DNA from: Colius striatus
Taxonomy: Eukaryota; Chordata; Aves; Coliiformes; Coliidae
Direction: 5' to 3'
Length of the DNA stretch: 64,000 nt
Assembly: GCF_028858725.1 (NCBI RefSeq)
Contig: NC_084761.1
Location: 97,365,971 to 97,429,970 of the forward strand
The notes under the pieces are model-generated. The model worked only from the letters and a program-made list of their open reading frames with translations. It did no database searches and was not told the origin of the DNA. This document shows, in pieces, positions 23,516 to 37,000 of the stretch. The position numbers were made by a program, and so were the translations under genes. Each line of letters starts with the position of its first letter. The first letter of the stretch is position 1.

Positions 23516-24811
23516 CCTCATAAAATCCTTTAGTCCTGTTGGACTAAATCTCTGCATTTCCTTCCACATGGTGTATTTCCTTCCAAGAACAGAACTGAAA
23601 CATCATGGCAAAACCCAATGTTGAATAATTAAGAGACTTTACACACCTCACATCTCAAGTCACCCCTCTGCTGTCATGGCACTGGGACTCAGCCCTCCTC
23701 TGAGTATCACATTCAGCAGCTGTGCAGAGATTGAAAATGCTTCCTCCCTTCCTTTTGTTGCTGCCTCATCTCACCCATAAGGTGGCTTTCAGTCTGCTCA
23801 AGTTACCCTCAAGTTTAGCAGAGACAAAACCAAGCCCCTCCTGCCCCAGCCCAATCACTGGATAAGCCACATAGACTCTGCTGATGTCAGGAAAGGGAAT
23901 TAACAAAGCATCAATTAAGCTATTAAAAACCAGCACTATTCCTATGTAGGAAATATACTGACCCCTAACAGGATTACATTAATAACCATTTACTTGTTAA
24001 CATGAACCTCATGACTCATAGTGCTTATTTTTCTGTATTTAAACAACTCCAGACACAAAGGCCATGGGGTGGGGGTGCCTGAAGCCTTCAGACACACTGA
24101 GCTGGCTCTGACTTCAAAGGATGAATCACCAGAATCTGGTTGATATCAGAATTAGCCTGCACAATAAATGAGAGCAGTTAGCCTTTCCCCAGAGGTGTTT
24201 CTGTCTCTTGGCTACAGAAAAATAACACAGAGTGGCTGCAAGCAAACTCTCTACATTATATAAACCAAGCAAAACATTTCTATAGCAAAGGTTTTCTGAA
24301 CTAAGCTCTGGAAGCTCTCAGGTTCCTGGAGTTTCTGTATGTATTTCAGTAAGGATTCTTCCACTGTTTCCTTTTTACTCCTTCCTTCCCATGTTGATAC
24401 AGAAGACAAAGCCTGCAAGCCTCACTGCTACACACCTGTGGTTTTAGGCTGTAAAGATCACTGCCACAAAAAGTGATTGAGCTCCAGCAGAGCAAGTCTG
24501 GGGAATCCCAAATCCAACCAAAAGCAAAACATGTTTGATACAGACATCAGAATCTGGAAGCTGTAAGAAGTCTGGGTGTAGTCCCATGAGAGTGACTGTC
24601 ACCAGAAAGTAACCCTGCATAAATTACTGATCTTCTTGAGGTACAGGTTGCCTCTCAGTGCTTTAGCCCCAAGTTCTTGGCCAACCTCAGTTGTACAAAG
24701 GGTTTTACACCAGCTTTAACAGAATGTAAAGCAAAACTTTTGCTCAAGCCTTGCAGCTGACGTTTCCCATCTCGCAGCATCATGAATGGGCTCAAGGGGC
24801 TCTTGTTTGGT
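23516..24811. other. Unique sequence downstream of DDRGK1
   Basis: An AT-rich stretch beyond the likely end of the DDRGK1 transcript. No gene or repeat was recognised. Confidence 0.55.
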
Positions 24812-24817
24812 TTTAAT
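24812..24817 (-). promoter_or_regulatory. Possible DDRGK1 polyadenylation signal ATTAAA
   Basis: ATTAAA lies on the minus strand about 62 bases after the stop codon. No AATAAA was seen on the minus strand in the next 1.3 kb. No clear GT-rich downstream element was found, so the true cleavage site is uncertain. Confidence 0.3.
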
Positions 24818-24878
24818 TACGTGCCTCAGTCATTAAAAAAGACTCAACTCCTGCTGGGTGTTTTCTGCCACCATGGTT

Positions 24879-25051
24879 TCATGCCACAGTTGGAGCAACA
24901 GCTCTGCTGTCAGGCTGCAGGTTGATCAGGGAATTGCTTGCTTGGGCCAGCTCTGCGATGGAGACACGTCCTCTCTGTTTGATGTACTGAGCCACAGCAG
25001 CCATCTCCTCTGGAGTGATGTAGATGAACTTCCCTCTGTCATCAATCACAC
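24879..25051 (-). CDS. DDRGK1: DDRGK1 last exon, DDRGK motif and stop codon
   Basis: The acceptor is CCCTGTAG after a pyrimidine-rich tract. Two bases complete Gly, then [40 protein letters not shown] and [16 protein letters not shown], then TGA at 24881-24879. The lysine of the DDRGK motif (codon 25031-25029) corresponds by my count to human Lys267, the reported UFM1 acceptor site. The last 12 or so residues differ from human, where the tail is also poorly conserved. Confidence 0.97.
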
Positions 25052-28000
25052 CTACAGGGGGGAAAGAAAGGACCTTGAAGTCAGCACTTTGGCTTCTCTC
25101 CCTGACAGACATCAGTGACTTCTTTTGGAAGGGACGTTCAAAGTGCTAAGGCTGCATTTCCTATCTAGGGCAGGCAGGACAACGTGCTAGGAGCCAGGCT
25201 TCCACCTCTTCTCTCCCACTGGGCCTTTCAGCAGGGCTCCAAGAGCTGAGTGCCTTGGTAAGACTCATTTTGTTCACAGTAACACATTCCTTTCACTGTG
25301 TGCAGGTAGCTGGGAGTACCACAGCACCAGAGTTACTTCAGTGCAGGGTTTTGGTGCTGAAGTTCTGGGTCCAGGCAGCTGATGGAGAAAAGGAGAGCAG
25401 CAGGAGGGGTCAGGGAGGTGGCTCAGAGCCCCTGCAGGGGCAGTTCAGCCAGTCCAACTTACCCTCTAAAGGGGAAAGCAGCTCAATTTTCCTGTTTCAG
25501 TTGCTCCATCAAGAGAGAAAAAGAGATCTCTCTTGTTCTTAACACCTTACAGGATCAAATGGAAGGCAGTGAGCCTTTTAGGCCACAGACACAGCCAGGA
25601 CAGCACACATCCTCAGGCTTTGCTTCAAAGCTCTTTTAGATCCTCTGAATGGGTATCCACAGGTACCTCCCAAGACAGTTGTTTCCCAGCCATGACCACA
25701 GCATCAGGTCAATAAATGTTTGCATTGGCATCTTCCCCTACTTCATCTTGGGAAAGACAAAGACTGCCCAGCAATAAAACAGAGCTGTTCACTCAGGGAG
25801 CTGCCCACATGCAGAGTCTCTGCTCATGTGCCAGCTCTGTGTGGGTACACAGCTGGGAACAAGCACTTCACCTACAACAGCATTCCTGAGCATGCCATAA
25901 GCTGTTTGCTTCTCCCACAGTGTGCCATAATCCAGTCTTGGCTTCAGTCACATCAAAACAGGCTTGTAAACTACTCCCAAAGCAATCCAAGTGATTCTCT
26001 GAAACTCAGATCTCAGCAGGCATCATTTGCAGCTGGCTGCTCAAAGCCTTGTGCTTGTTCCTGAACTGCTGGGGACGTTCACCCTCACCTCTGTGTAAGC
26101 TGTCACAGCAGCAATCACATCCCACAGGGCTCTCTGCAGTGGCAGCTGAAGCAGGGATAGTAAAAGTATCTAATTTATCAAGTCCTACTAGGATCCTCTA
26201 GAGTTTCAAAGAGAAATGCCACTGGAAGCCTCTCTCTACCATAGCAAAGGCATTTTCTGCACCACCTATTCACCAGCTCCAATGAAGTGCCCTTTGTGTT
26301 TTGGCTGTCACCTGTTAGAGTCCCAGCTGCCATCAGGTCCTGGATTCTGTTAATTGCATCCTGTTCAGAAGAGAAAAAGGAATAACAAACTGATCAAGAG
26401 GGAGGCAGAAGCCATTTCATGTGTTCAGACAAACTACAGATGGAGGCTTACATTTAATGTCTTGGTGTTAATACTTCAGAGGAGGATTACACATCAGTGT
26501 TTCCACACAGACAGATGTAATAAGCCTTTGGGTCTTAGAAGGATGAAATTGGACTAGATGATCTCTAAAACTCCCTTCCAAATCCCTACCATTCTATGAT
26601 TTTGGGGTGTTCAAGTAACTTCCCTACCCCTAAAAGAGACCAGATGAGCTCTAGAGGGTCCTTCAGCCCCCATTATCCCACGATTCTGTGAGAGGCTGCA
26701 CAGTGCTGATGCTACACAGGTTTGCTGAAGCACACTGAGGTACTTTCCCAAGAACCTGGCTATGCTCAGGACATCCCAGAGCTTTTTAGACTTTTATTTC
26801 CTGCTCCATTTAGGAGGAAACCTCTTTTACCAAGCCAAAGCAACAACTTAGAACTTTCTGCTGGCTTAACTCTATAATTGCTCCAAGCCTGCAGTTACAC
26901 TACACCTTAAGCCAGTCTCAAAGCCTTGATTTCCACAGTTCTGCCTCCTCCTTCTATTTATGTGGCTGCAGAAGCAAAATTAGCATTTAGATTTGAACCA
27001 GACAAATTTCCTGACTCACTGCATGCTTCAATGAAGTTCTGGTTTCACAAGAGAGGCAGAAGCACAGAAGCCTGGACTCACAGCAGTGAAAGCTGCTGTC
27101 ATGGGGTACTCCAAGATCAGATGAGGTACACAACAACACAAAACATTGCTTACTTGCAAACAGATGTCAAATGTGCTCAAATTAAAACAAACCAAGAAGC
27201 ACAGTTACTCTCCAGAGTCAAAACAGATCATGTTTTGAGAGAACAGAAAGAGGAGAGAGGGGGAATGCAGATTTCACACCACGAGCTCCTTTGACAGGGT
27301 TATAATGGTGCTGAGGGGGATCATTTCCTTACAAATTCTTTAATGTTCTAAAGAATACACAAGCAGCTGGAGCAAACACCTCATCTATCAATTGTCTGCA
27401 ATCACAACATTGTCCCATTATGAAGGCAGGGTCTGAATTTGTTTCTAGCTCTGCTTTTGATTCTCAAGTACCCTCAATTGCTCTGTGACTCCATTTGCAA
27501 ACATGAAAGGATCCATTAAGCCACCAGGCAGCTGTGCAACAGGCAGGCTGAGCACTTCTCACTCAAATAATCTTGTAAGCCAACAATCCTTCATTGCCTG
27601 GCTGGTGCTTTGACAAATGGTCACATTTTTAGGGCTCATTTTGATGAACTTCACCAAAGTCTCAGCACTTGCAGAGATGTTACCCTTATTTACTCCCTTT
27701 CTCTCCTGTGATTTTAAACTCATTTGTTGCATAGGTTAGTACTTACTGTTACTAACTTAAGTCAGTCCTTACCTGTGTTCTCAGACCCAAATGTGAAGCC
27801 AAGTCCTCCAGCTGGATAACCTTGGTTTTCTATGGAAACAAAGAAGAGTTGCATGCAGTTGATGACTCAGAGGGTTAGCCTGTTTCTTTAGCTTTCAAAC
27901 AAAAGGTGTATTTAATAGGCAAAATTGAACCTGTCATTCAACTTAACCTCTCTCTGACAAAAAAGTCTGACTTGGGTTACTTAAACCAGTGTATTCCATG

Positions 28001-31000
28001 GAAAGAATGGATCATAGAATCATAGGGGTTGGAAGGGACCTTTAGAGATCATCCAGTCCAACCCCCCTGCAGAAGCAGGTCCCACCCAGATCAGGTCATA
28101 CAGGAACATGCCCAGGCAGGTCTTGAAGATCTCCAAGGAAGGAGCCTCCACACCCTCCCTGGGCAGCCAGGGCCAGTGATGCTCTGACCCACTGAAGTGA
28201 AGACTCGGATTCACTCGTTGGTGTTCACCCTCAACCTTTCCTCACACCTTAGGAGAGGATGAGCACAAGCACAGTAAGCAGCTGTGGCTTTATTCTCCAG
28301 CCACCTGAGTTTCTCAGCTGTAACCTCTCCTTTCCTGCATGCTTTAGCAAGATCCCTTTTTGTGTGAGAGATGTTTTCAAGTGCCTTTGGAAATGATCAC
28401 TGGAATGTATCGGTGCATACACAAAAATCCAGACAAGACTGGCAGCATTAAGTCCTTTAGCCTGTTTTACTAATGTCATGTTTATTAATACCATAATAAT
28501 CTCCCTAAGCAAGTGAACACCTTATTAAAGCTGTCAGTGTACTGCTAGGCAGCATGGTGAGCTCAGGGAATGAAGGCAGAAGCAGGGACTGTGCATTTGG
28601 GTGTTGCTTTGGACAGGGGTTCCTACTGCAGCCTCTCCCAGTCAGGACACAGTCACTGCTGCTCACATCTGGTTTTCTGCTTCTCTGAAACTCCAGAGAA
28701 AACACCTGGGGCTACTTGGTTCCTGTTTATGCACTGCTTATGAGGAACTTGGACAACAGAATACTGTTCAGCTACATTGCTAAGAGCCATATATGTATGG
28801 CCACAAGAGCTACATCAGCAGATGCAGCACTTCAAATGATTTCTGAGCACACTGGAAGGACACTGGAGGGAGAAAGAGAGGCTGAAATTGATGAATCTCT
28901 TCCATTAATCAAATCAGACACACACACACACAAAGCCACCCACAGACTCAGTAGTTGATGAAGTTTGATGCAGCCAAGCTAGAGAACTGGATACCATGGA
29001 CTGAGCGCACGGAACTGGAACCAGTCCATGGAATTCAGTTCTCAGAGCTGGGAACTGCCAAGATTCGTCACATCTTCTTTTAAAAGGATGGGAGGGGGGG
29101 TGGATGCAGAGCCACATCAACAATAAAACCAGGATTTAAGGTCTTCACTTCAAGATATTCACCCTCTATGATCATTTTTCTGGAAGCTTTGCAGGATAGA
29201 TCCTGCTGTGGATAAGCACCCAGAGGGCAGGGTGGAATTAGGATGCACTCCCCCCACACTCTGATATAAAGACATTGTGAGGTCCCAGGTCAGCAAAACA
29301 CTTCACCACATGCTTCACCTTTTAGAGACATAGACCAACATACACACATCTACATTTTACTGAACCCAGTTCATTTTAGGTATGATTCTCTTGCTGTCTT
29401 CAGCAAGGGATGAGACAGAGCAAGAGCTCTCAGGACTAAGATGAAGAGGAAACTTTTTCTCCCTTATCTTGTGTCACTTTTCTTACACAGGGAGGGGTAA
29501 AGCCTCCAAGTCCTTTGTCATCCCCTTCACATGTAGTTTGCTGTTTCAGCTGTGGTTCAGATGCATTCAGTGACACATTGTCAAGCCAGGTGAGAACAGT
29601 TGGATGGACAAAGCACAGGCTCCTATTTCCTTGGGCCAAGAGAACCAGGGAATTGTTCAACCACTCTTCAGCCTCTGCCCACCTCTTTATTCATTTCTTG
29701 CAGAGCTCAGAGAGCTCACAGAGCTGCTTTGTATCCTGTGGCTACAGCACTGCTAAGTAAAACTGTAAAGCTCCCATTAAGGACTGGTGCTTCTGCCAAG
29801 CCTGTAGCTCAAGCACTGGCCACTGCAAGAAGCCAACACACATGCTGGCAAGGGCAGCAGAGACAATGCCCCAGCCCAAGGTGTGAGGTGGTGACTATGA
29901 AGCTCTAAAGGGAGGGAGATTCAATCCATTTGGTGCCTTTAAGAAAAAAAACCTGTTTAAAACAATCCCATGAGGGAAATCCAGAGAAATGAGGCTGCAT
30001 TTGATTTCACACCCCCTTAGGGATGAAGCCTGGGGTGAGCTATCTCCAGCCAGTTACACCAGTGAAAGAAGTTATTAAAAAGAAGAGTTAAATCAAATCT
30101 TATTCCAAAAAGCAAATGCCAACTGCTCTTCATTTAAACATTCTTCAGCCTAGCACTGCTTCTTGCTGCCACTCAAGGGTTCCTGTGAACACATCTGATG
30201 ATGAGGGCAACACATAACCTATACATGGCAACACACAATCTAAATATTAAGCCTGCTAGTAACACTAGAAGTTGTAGAAGGAAGCAGAGCCCCAGTTCTA
30301 CAGCTCCTCTACATAGGAAACTGGGTAGCAAAGTGCTGCTGAATCAGCTTTTCAGCCCATGTTTGATTTCTCTGATGTCAAGTTGAAATGGCTAAGTTAA
30401 AGCTAGACATTTGTGTTTAAACACTGAACTGAGAGCTTGTGACTAATCCACTCCATCTACTACAAGCAAAGGGGCAACGTGCAGAATCAGACCCTCATGT
30501 CTTATCCCTTGCAAACCCTCACCATTTTGGTGGAAGATCCTGAGGGGTATCAAAATATCTCGTTGTTCTACCTACTGTTACCCAAGGGCAGCCTGTTCAT
30601 TGACAAAGGAGAGCACATCTTTCTTAGCCCATGGCTCAGCAGTATCTTGAAAGCTTTAGATGTGGACAGGGCAAGTCAATCATAGAATCCCAGAATGGTG
30701 GGGATTGAAAGAGCCCTGCAGAGCTGCTCCAGCCCCAGCCCCTGCTAAAGCAGCTTCCCCTGGCTCAGGGGGCACAGGAACGTGTCCAGGTGGGGTTGGA
30801 AGCCTCCTGAGAAGGAGCCTCCACACCCTCCCTGGGCAGCCTGGGCCAGGGCTCCCTCCCCTCAGCACCAAAGGAGTTTCTCCTCCTGTGCCAGGGGCAC
30901 TGTCTGTGTTGCAGCTTGTGCCCATTACCCCTTGTCCTGGCACTGGCCACCACACAACAAACACTGGCCCATCCTCCTGACACCCACCCTTTAGCTATTT

Positions 31001-34000
31001 AGAAGTGTTAGTTAGGTCCCCTCTCAGCTTTCTCCAGGCTGAAGAGCCCGAGGTCCTGCAGTCTTTCCTCCTCACAGAATTACAAGGGCTGGAAGGGACC
31101 TGGAAAGCTCATCCAGTGCAACCCCCCTGCCAGAGCAGCACCACCTAGAGCAGGGCACACAGGGACTCATCCAGCTGGGTTGGAATGTCTCCAGAGCAGG
31201 AGACTCCACAGCCCATCTGGGCAGCCCCTGCCAGTGCTCCCTCACCTCAACAGGGAAGAAATTCTTCCTGTGTTTCTTTGGAATCTCTTCTGTTCCAGCT
31301 TGCACCCACTGCCCCTTGTCCTATCATTGGCCATCACTGATAATGTTCCTCAGCATCTTGGTGTCCCTGCACTGGCCTCTCTCCAGCAGTTCCCTGTCCC
31401 TCTTGAGCTGGGGAGCCCAGAACTGGCACAGGACTCTATCTGAGACCTCATTAGGGCAGAGTTAAGAGGGAGGCCAACCTCCTTCAACCTGCTGCCCACA
31501 CTGTACCTGATACACCCCAGGATGCCATTGGGATCACACTGAACCATGTAGGCCATTGCCACAGAGGGTGATTGTAACATGTGGCCCTTTTCAAGTTCCC
31601 CTCCCTTTCACAGGAATCTCTCTGGCTTCTGTGGAGAAGAGAATCTCTGCAGGGCTGCAGAGTGAAATGTGCCACTTGATGGTTCATTGTTGCTCTGTGG
31701 TTTTATTTTGGCATTTTAAATACATTACCCACAGCTCTTCCAACTCTTCTCAGCTGTTTTGTCTGCTTTTGGTGGTGTTGCAGCTCAGAGTTGCCTGGTT
31801 TATACTGGGACTTGGCTCCTAAGCAAGGACTATTTTCATTTGGGCTGCAGCAAAGAAGGTAAATCCTAACTCCCAAATTATCCCCAGTGACCAGAAAGCA
31901 ATGGACAGATGCAAACCCAGGAGCCTCTCTCAGTGTGGCCATGGGATCCACCAGCAGACCTACCTGAGACACAAGGAGCACACAGCAGATGTTTGCAGCA
32001 AAGCTCTGCAGCCACTTTAGAGCTATCCAGTCATTGTTAACACACTGCAAGCACTCAAATTGACTTCTTGAGGAGAGTTACCCATGAGACAAACCTGGCT
32101 GTAACTCTTGTGTTTTGCTGGGGTAATGGGCATGCAAAACCAGCTCAGAGGGAGAGACTCTGGATTAGGATTTCCCTAAATACACAGGTGATTTGCTTAC
32201 TACTGAAGCCTTTCATACATGCCACACATTGTCAGGTCAGAGTCCAGTTTCCAGTGAAGGAGGAAAAGGATCCATTAGAACAAAAGATTTGCATAACATT
32301 GTTAGAGGATGAGTAGAAAACTGCATTTACCCTTTGATATATTAATAGTGGAGAAAGAAGCATTTGCCCTTAGAGATCAAAAGTGGAAACCCTCCTGAAC
32401 ACACCTCAGAGTTGTAAGCAACCAACCACACAAAAGGATGAGAGACAGACTAACACACTGTTAAAAACAAGCAATGTTCTCCTTAAACACCCCTTCCAAA
32501 CTTGAAAGCAACTGCAGGGATGGAAACAAGAAAGGAAGTGGAATGAAAAGTCAGATTGACCTTTACAATGCCAATGTTTCAGGCCCAAACTCAGCCTGCC
32601 ACCAGGCACAAGGCAGGCCACATGCTGGTACAGCAATTCTCCTTCATGCTGAGCTGAGCTGGAGAGATTGTTTTCTAAATCAGTAGCTGATGTTCACAAA
32701 CAAAAAGCCTGAAAGTCCCAAATCCTAATCAACAGCAAACATTGGTGTTCATAAACCCTGAGGGTGATCCACCAGGCACTAAGGCCCAGCCTTAGGAGAG
32801 AGGGGAGGAGCTGCAATCCTGCCCCAAAAAGACAAGACACAGCTGTAATTACAAATCCTTTTACCAGTGATGGACCCATTCATGCACATGTAGGTAAGCA
32901 AGGCAGACTTTACCCAGGCTATCACTTCTGTTGCTTGTTGAATATTTAAGTAAATGGAAGGAGGAAGTAAAAGCTTCCCTTCTTTCTGTAACTCAGCTCT
33001 TTGACAAAGGTTATTTGGCACAATCCAGCAAGCATGGAAGGAAAAGAAAGAGCAACAACAGCTTACCTTAATATATTCCAGAAATTCCATTAGAAAGCTG
33101 CGAGACTGGATACAGCAAGGAAAACAAATTGTTACTTTCAGCTCATTAAATGCATCACAAACTTGCCCAGTACAAATGGTTCACTTCAAACCTACACCCT
33201 GAGGGAGAGTTTCAACTGGAAAAAGAAAAAGCTAAGATTTAAGCTCAGCTAGGAATTTCTGACAACAGGTGTTTTCTAGGACAGGCTCTGGCTCAAGTAC
33301 AATTTGTGTTGAAGTGTCTTTTGAAAGGAAATCTTTGAGTCTTCACACCAAACACTTTGAAATAACCACATCTGGGTGAGTCTGTGCATTGTGTGTTGAG
33401 TTCCATCCACACACTGAGGACATTTTGTACAGAGGCAAAGCACTGAGTGATTGAGGAGGCAGCTCATGCAGATGGTTGTGTAGCACACAGCTGGGCAACA
33501 CATGTGGAAGCTCAAGCTGTTTTCAAAGCTGTGCACCTGAAAGCCAGTTTTCAAAGGCAATGCAAACAATGTGCCTTTGAGTTAACAGGTGATCAAGTTA
33601 CTCAGCAACCCTGGAAATCAATCAGCCTTATCTCTTGGCTCACTGCTTAGCTCTGGACTCAGGACTTCAACTTTTCTGCATGAGTTTCAGCTTCAACAGC
33701 ACCAGGCAGAGTCAGCTATTGTAACAGGACACTAAACCACTTCAGTACATTAGGCACTTTGTCAGTTCTGCAAGGCTGGTGTCCCTAAAGAAACCTGTAC
33801 CTGAGACTGCTTTTGAAGAAGGCTCTCAAAACACCCTCTGTTCAAGTTCTATCACCCCTCTACAGCCAAAGACATCTGGAGATCCAGGCATCACCAACTG
33901 CCTGCCAGGCAATTTTGGGTGAGGAACACCCTTCTCTATCCCCACACACAGAAAGATCAATTTCTACTTGACAGACAGCTGTAGGAATAGGCAACAAACA

Positions 34001-37000
34001 TTCTAAAGGGTGCCTCAAGTGGAACAATTTAATATTTAGGCTTAATTATAATCCTGTAATCTAGGATAGGTACACAGTTTTGAAGGAACTTTCAATAGAA
34101 AGCATGCATTTTGCACCTTAGGAAAGTCTCCTCACCACACACAACTTCTCTTGGCATGATGGAGGAATTTATCTTAATGAGAAAAGGTCCACAGTGAGAA
34201 CTTGTGACTCATGTCAAGTGGTGTTGACTCACCACCAGCTCCTCAGCCCAAAGCCCCTGCTAAAGGGAAACCAACTTAAGAGAGTCACTTTAGCAGAGGA
34301 GCAAAACCAGAGATGGCCCTGAAAGAAAATGCTTATCATGAAATGCATGGGGCAGCTCCCATTTGGCAGCTCCAACACAAAAGCAATTTCAGCATTTGAT
34401 AGCAATGAAAATGAGTCTAAGAGGTTTGCAGCAGCCAGAATCAGGATGTTGCTCCCCTAACAGTGGGATATTATTGCTGGGATATTATCTCAAGTATCAC
34501 TTTCCAACCCCCACCCCCAGGCAGCCTCAGGAGGAACGTGCTAGAACACATGGATGAGGTTGAAATACCATCAGCCATTCATTTGAAACTCTGAGTGCAG
34601 TTTTCCAGCCTGCAACTCACAAGCACCTAAGTTGTGCCCTGTTATTTCTCTTAACAGGAGCCTTCTAGGACAAGAGCTTGATTCTTGATTTCACAGCAGC
34701 TCTGTTTGTCTAGAAAAGAAAATCAAACCTAAGCAATTCCCCCCAAGATATGTGGGTCCTGCCAAACTCCACATGTAGCCTTGCTTTCATCTGGCTCACT
34801 GAATGTGGGTAGGGCACAGCTGACAACAGTAAAAGATTATCAGAACTCCAGAATGAGTTTTATTTCAGCCCTTAGATGAAGGGAGGAGAGAACTCATTTC
34901 CAGAGATAAGCACTTGCCTCAGTACTCTAAACAAACTCATGAGCCTGGTATGAGGAACTGCAGCATTCCCCAGGAAATGCTCCAGGTTAACCTGGGCCAT
35001 ATACACAATTTAGCTTCCAGAGGACAGACATTTGTCTGACTCCTGCTTTCTAGTTCATTTTACATGAGACAGAATCCAGTCTAACAGACCTAACAAAGAC
35101 AAAGGAAGCTGCAGTAGCAGCCTGACATACATACCTCTTCCTCTGTCATTGATTCTTCAACCCCTTCTTCTTCAACTACAAAACTCTCCTTCAGCTTCAG
35201 GTACTCTTCATACTCTCTCTTCTCCTCTTCTTCCTTTGCCTTCCTTTTTTCCTCTTCCTGGACAGAAAAGATGACAAGTGGTCAACTTGTTCCTCCCTAA
35301 GCAGTAGTAGCATCTTCTTTATCTGCAGTCTGGTTTTACGAGGACAGGCAGCTGATAAAACCTTTCTCAAGTGAGTCTGTTTGTCCTTGATGGCCTCATT
35401 AACTTCACAGGCCACCCTTAAGGTAGTAACCATCTCATATGGTAGTTTATACTTGCACACACTACACCAAAGCTGGTTCTTAAGAGGCCAGGGGAGGCAA
35501 CCACTTATATAGCAACCTGCTTTCTCAATTTGCATGAATCTGTTTCTTGTGCAGATCCCGTGACAGGAAGGCCCTGCCCCCAACTGTGCTTTGATGCAAC
35601 ATCCACATTTTCAGCAACTGGCCCCAGTTCTGCCCTGACATGTGCAAGTGGAGTGGAATTACACTGCTGCCCATCAGTGGGTGAGAAGAAGCTGGCCTGA
35701 AAAAGAGTTGCATGTCAAATCTCTTTGTTACAAGGGTAAACCTGCTTCTGCAGGGGGGTTGGACTGGATGATCTCTGAAGGTCCCTTCCAACCCCTACCA
35801 TTCTGTGATTCTATGACTACATGGATTGTAAAGAACTATATGAAGTATTTTAGGCATGACAAGGTAAGCTTGCATTAAAGAAAAGGGTTTAATACATGGT
35901 TGTTAACCAGAACCTCCAGGCTCTGCTTTGTTACTTGCAACACAAATACTTACAGTTATCTATCCTGAAAGAAATGTGAAGAGTCTTCCAAAAAAGAAAT
36001 GATTGCCAACCCAGAATGCAATCCCAGCCTGAAATCACTCAACTGGGGACACCTGCTAGGTGATGGAGGATAGCCACACATTCACAAAGCAAAGCTGGCA
36101 TGATAAGTTTTGCAACGTGACAGATTACTTTAAAAAGATGTTTCAAATAAGAGCAGGTTTGTAGTGGGAGCTCAGAAAGTTGCAGCTTGCCTTGACTTTC
36201 CTTTCAATTTAGGTTTGCTCTTCTCCAAAACACCTCACATGTGCAACTTCACACTGAGGGGAAAAACTCTCCTTACACAAAGGTGCCTTCCACTGAGAAA
36301 TTAATGTTTGCAGAGCAGCTGGTGCAGTGAGATTCCACTTTGGCCTCTGGATGCTCTCACGTTGCAGAGGCTTGATTAAAGCTTAAAAAGATGAGTTCTT
36401 CACATTTCAGTGACAAGCTCTGGGCATTCTTTTACTGTTAGCACAGGAATGGATCTCTTAAAGAACAACTGTATTGATTTCTAAATGCTTGCCATGCTAC
36501 ATCTTGGTCACTAATGTGGTAATTGCTTCCTGAGATGGCTGGGAAGCAAACACATGGCCCATTAAAACAGGGTGAGACAGGAACAGGTCATTAAGTACAT
36601 GGAAAAATGGCCATCTTAAAAAAGATGCCCAGGTAAGAACACAAGGAGGTTGCCCTTCAAGAAAAACCAAAGGGAAACTGTATTTGGCTTTCTGGGAGTT
36701 GTATTTAATCAAACTCCCAGAAAGCCATGAGAAGGAATGCTACTGACATGAGGAAAACAGGACTGAAAGGATCTTACTGGATGTGCAAAGTCAAAATGAT
36801 TTTTGCCTCATGGAAAAACCTTACAGATCTGAGGAAGCTCCTGAGACAAAGCAAGACCATTTCTGTCTCATTCATCATCATAAGGATTATTAGCAAAAGC
36901 CCTACAGTAGGGTTTTTTTTCCCTTCTAAGCCCTACAGGTGCCAAGAACAACATAACTGCATTTGGTTTGGAAGGGACAGCAGTTGTTCTTTTCTTGTAA

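Larger units (their letters stand above)
26361..27772 (-). other. DDRGK1 intron 7
   Basis: This 1.4-kb intron holds only two short CR1 tails near its gene-sense 3' end (26530-26603 and 26640-26693). The rest looks like unique sequence. Confidence 0.85.
27830..33066 (-). other. DDRGK1 intron 6
   Basis: This 5.2-kb intron contains three CR1 pieces (28012-28200, 30679-31072, 31073-31560) and a short CA run near 28918-28932. No second gene was recognised in the rest. Confidence 0.85.

Noticed and set aside
1..24000. Exons of ITPA or LZTS3, the neighbours of human DDRGK1
   Set aside because: I looked for their conserved blocks among the translated frames and saw none, so those genes are probably outside the window.
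30190..30260. Box C/D snoRNA (TGATGATGA followed by later CTGA-like sequence)
   Set aside because: No terminal stem and no convincing C' and D' boxes were found.
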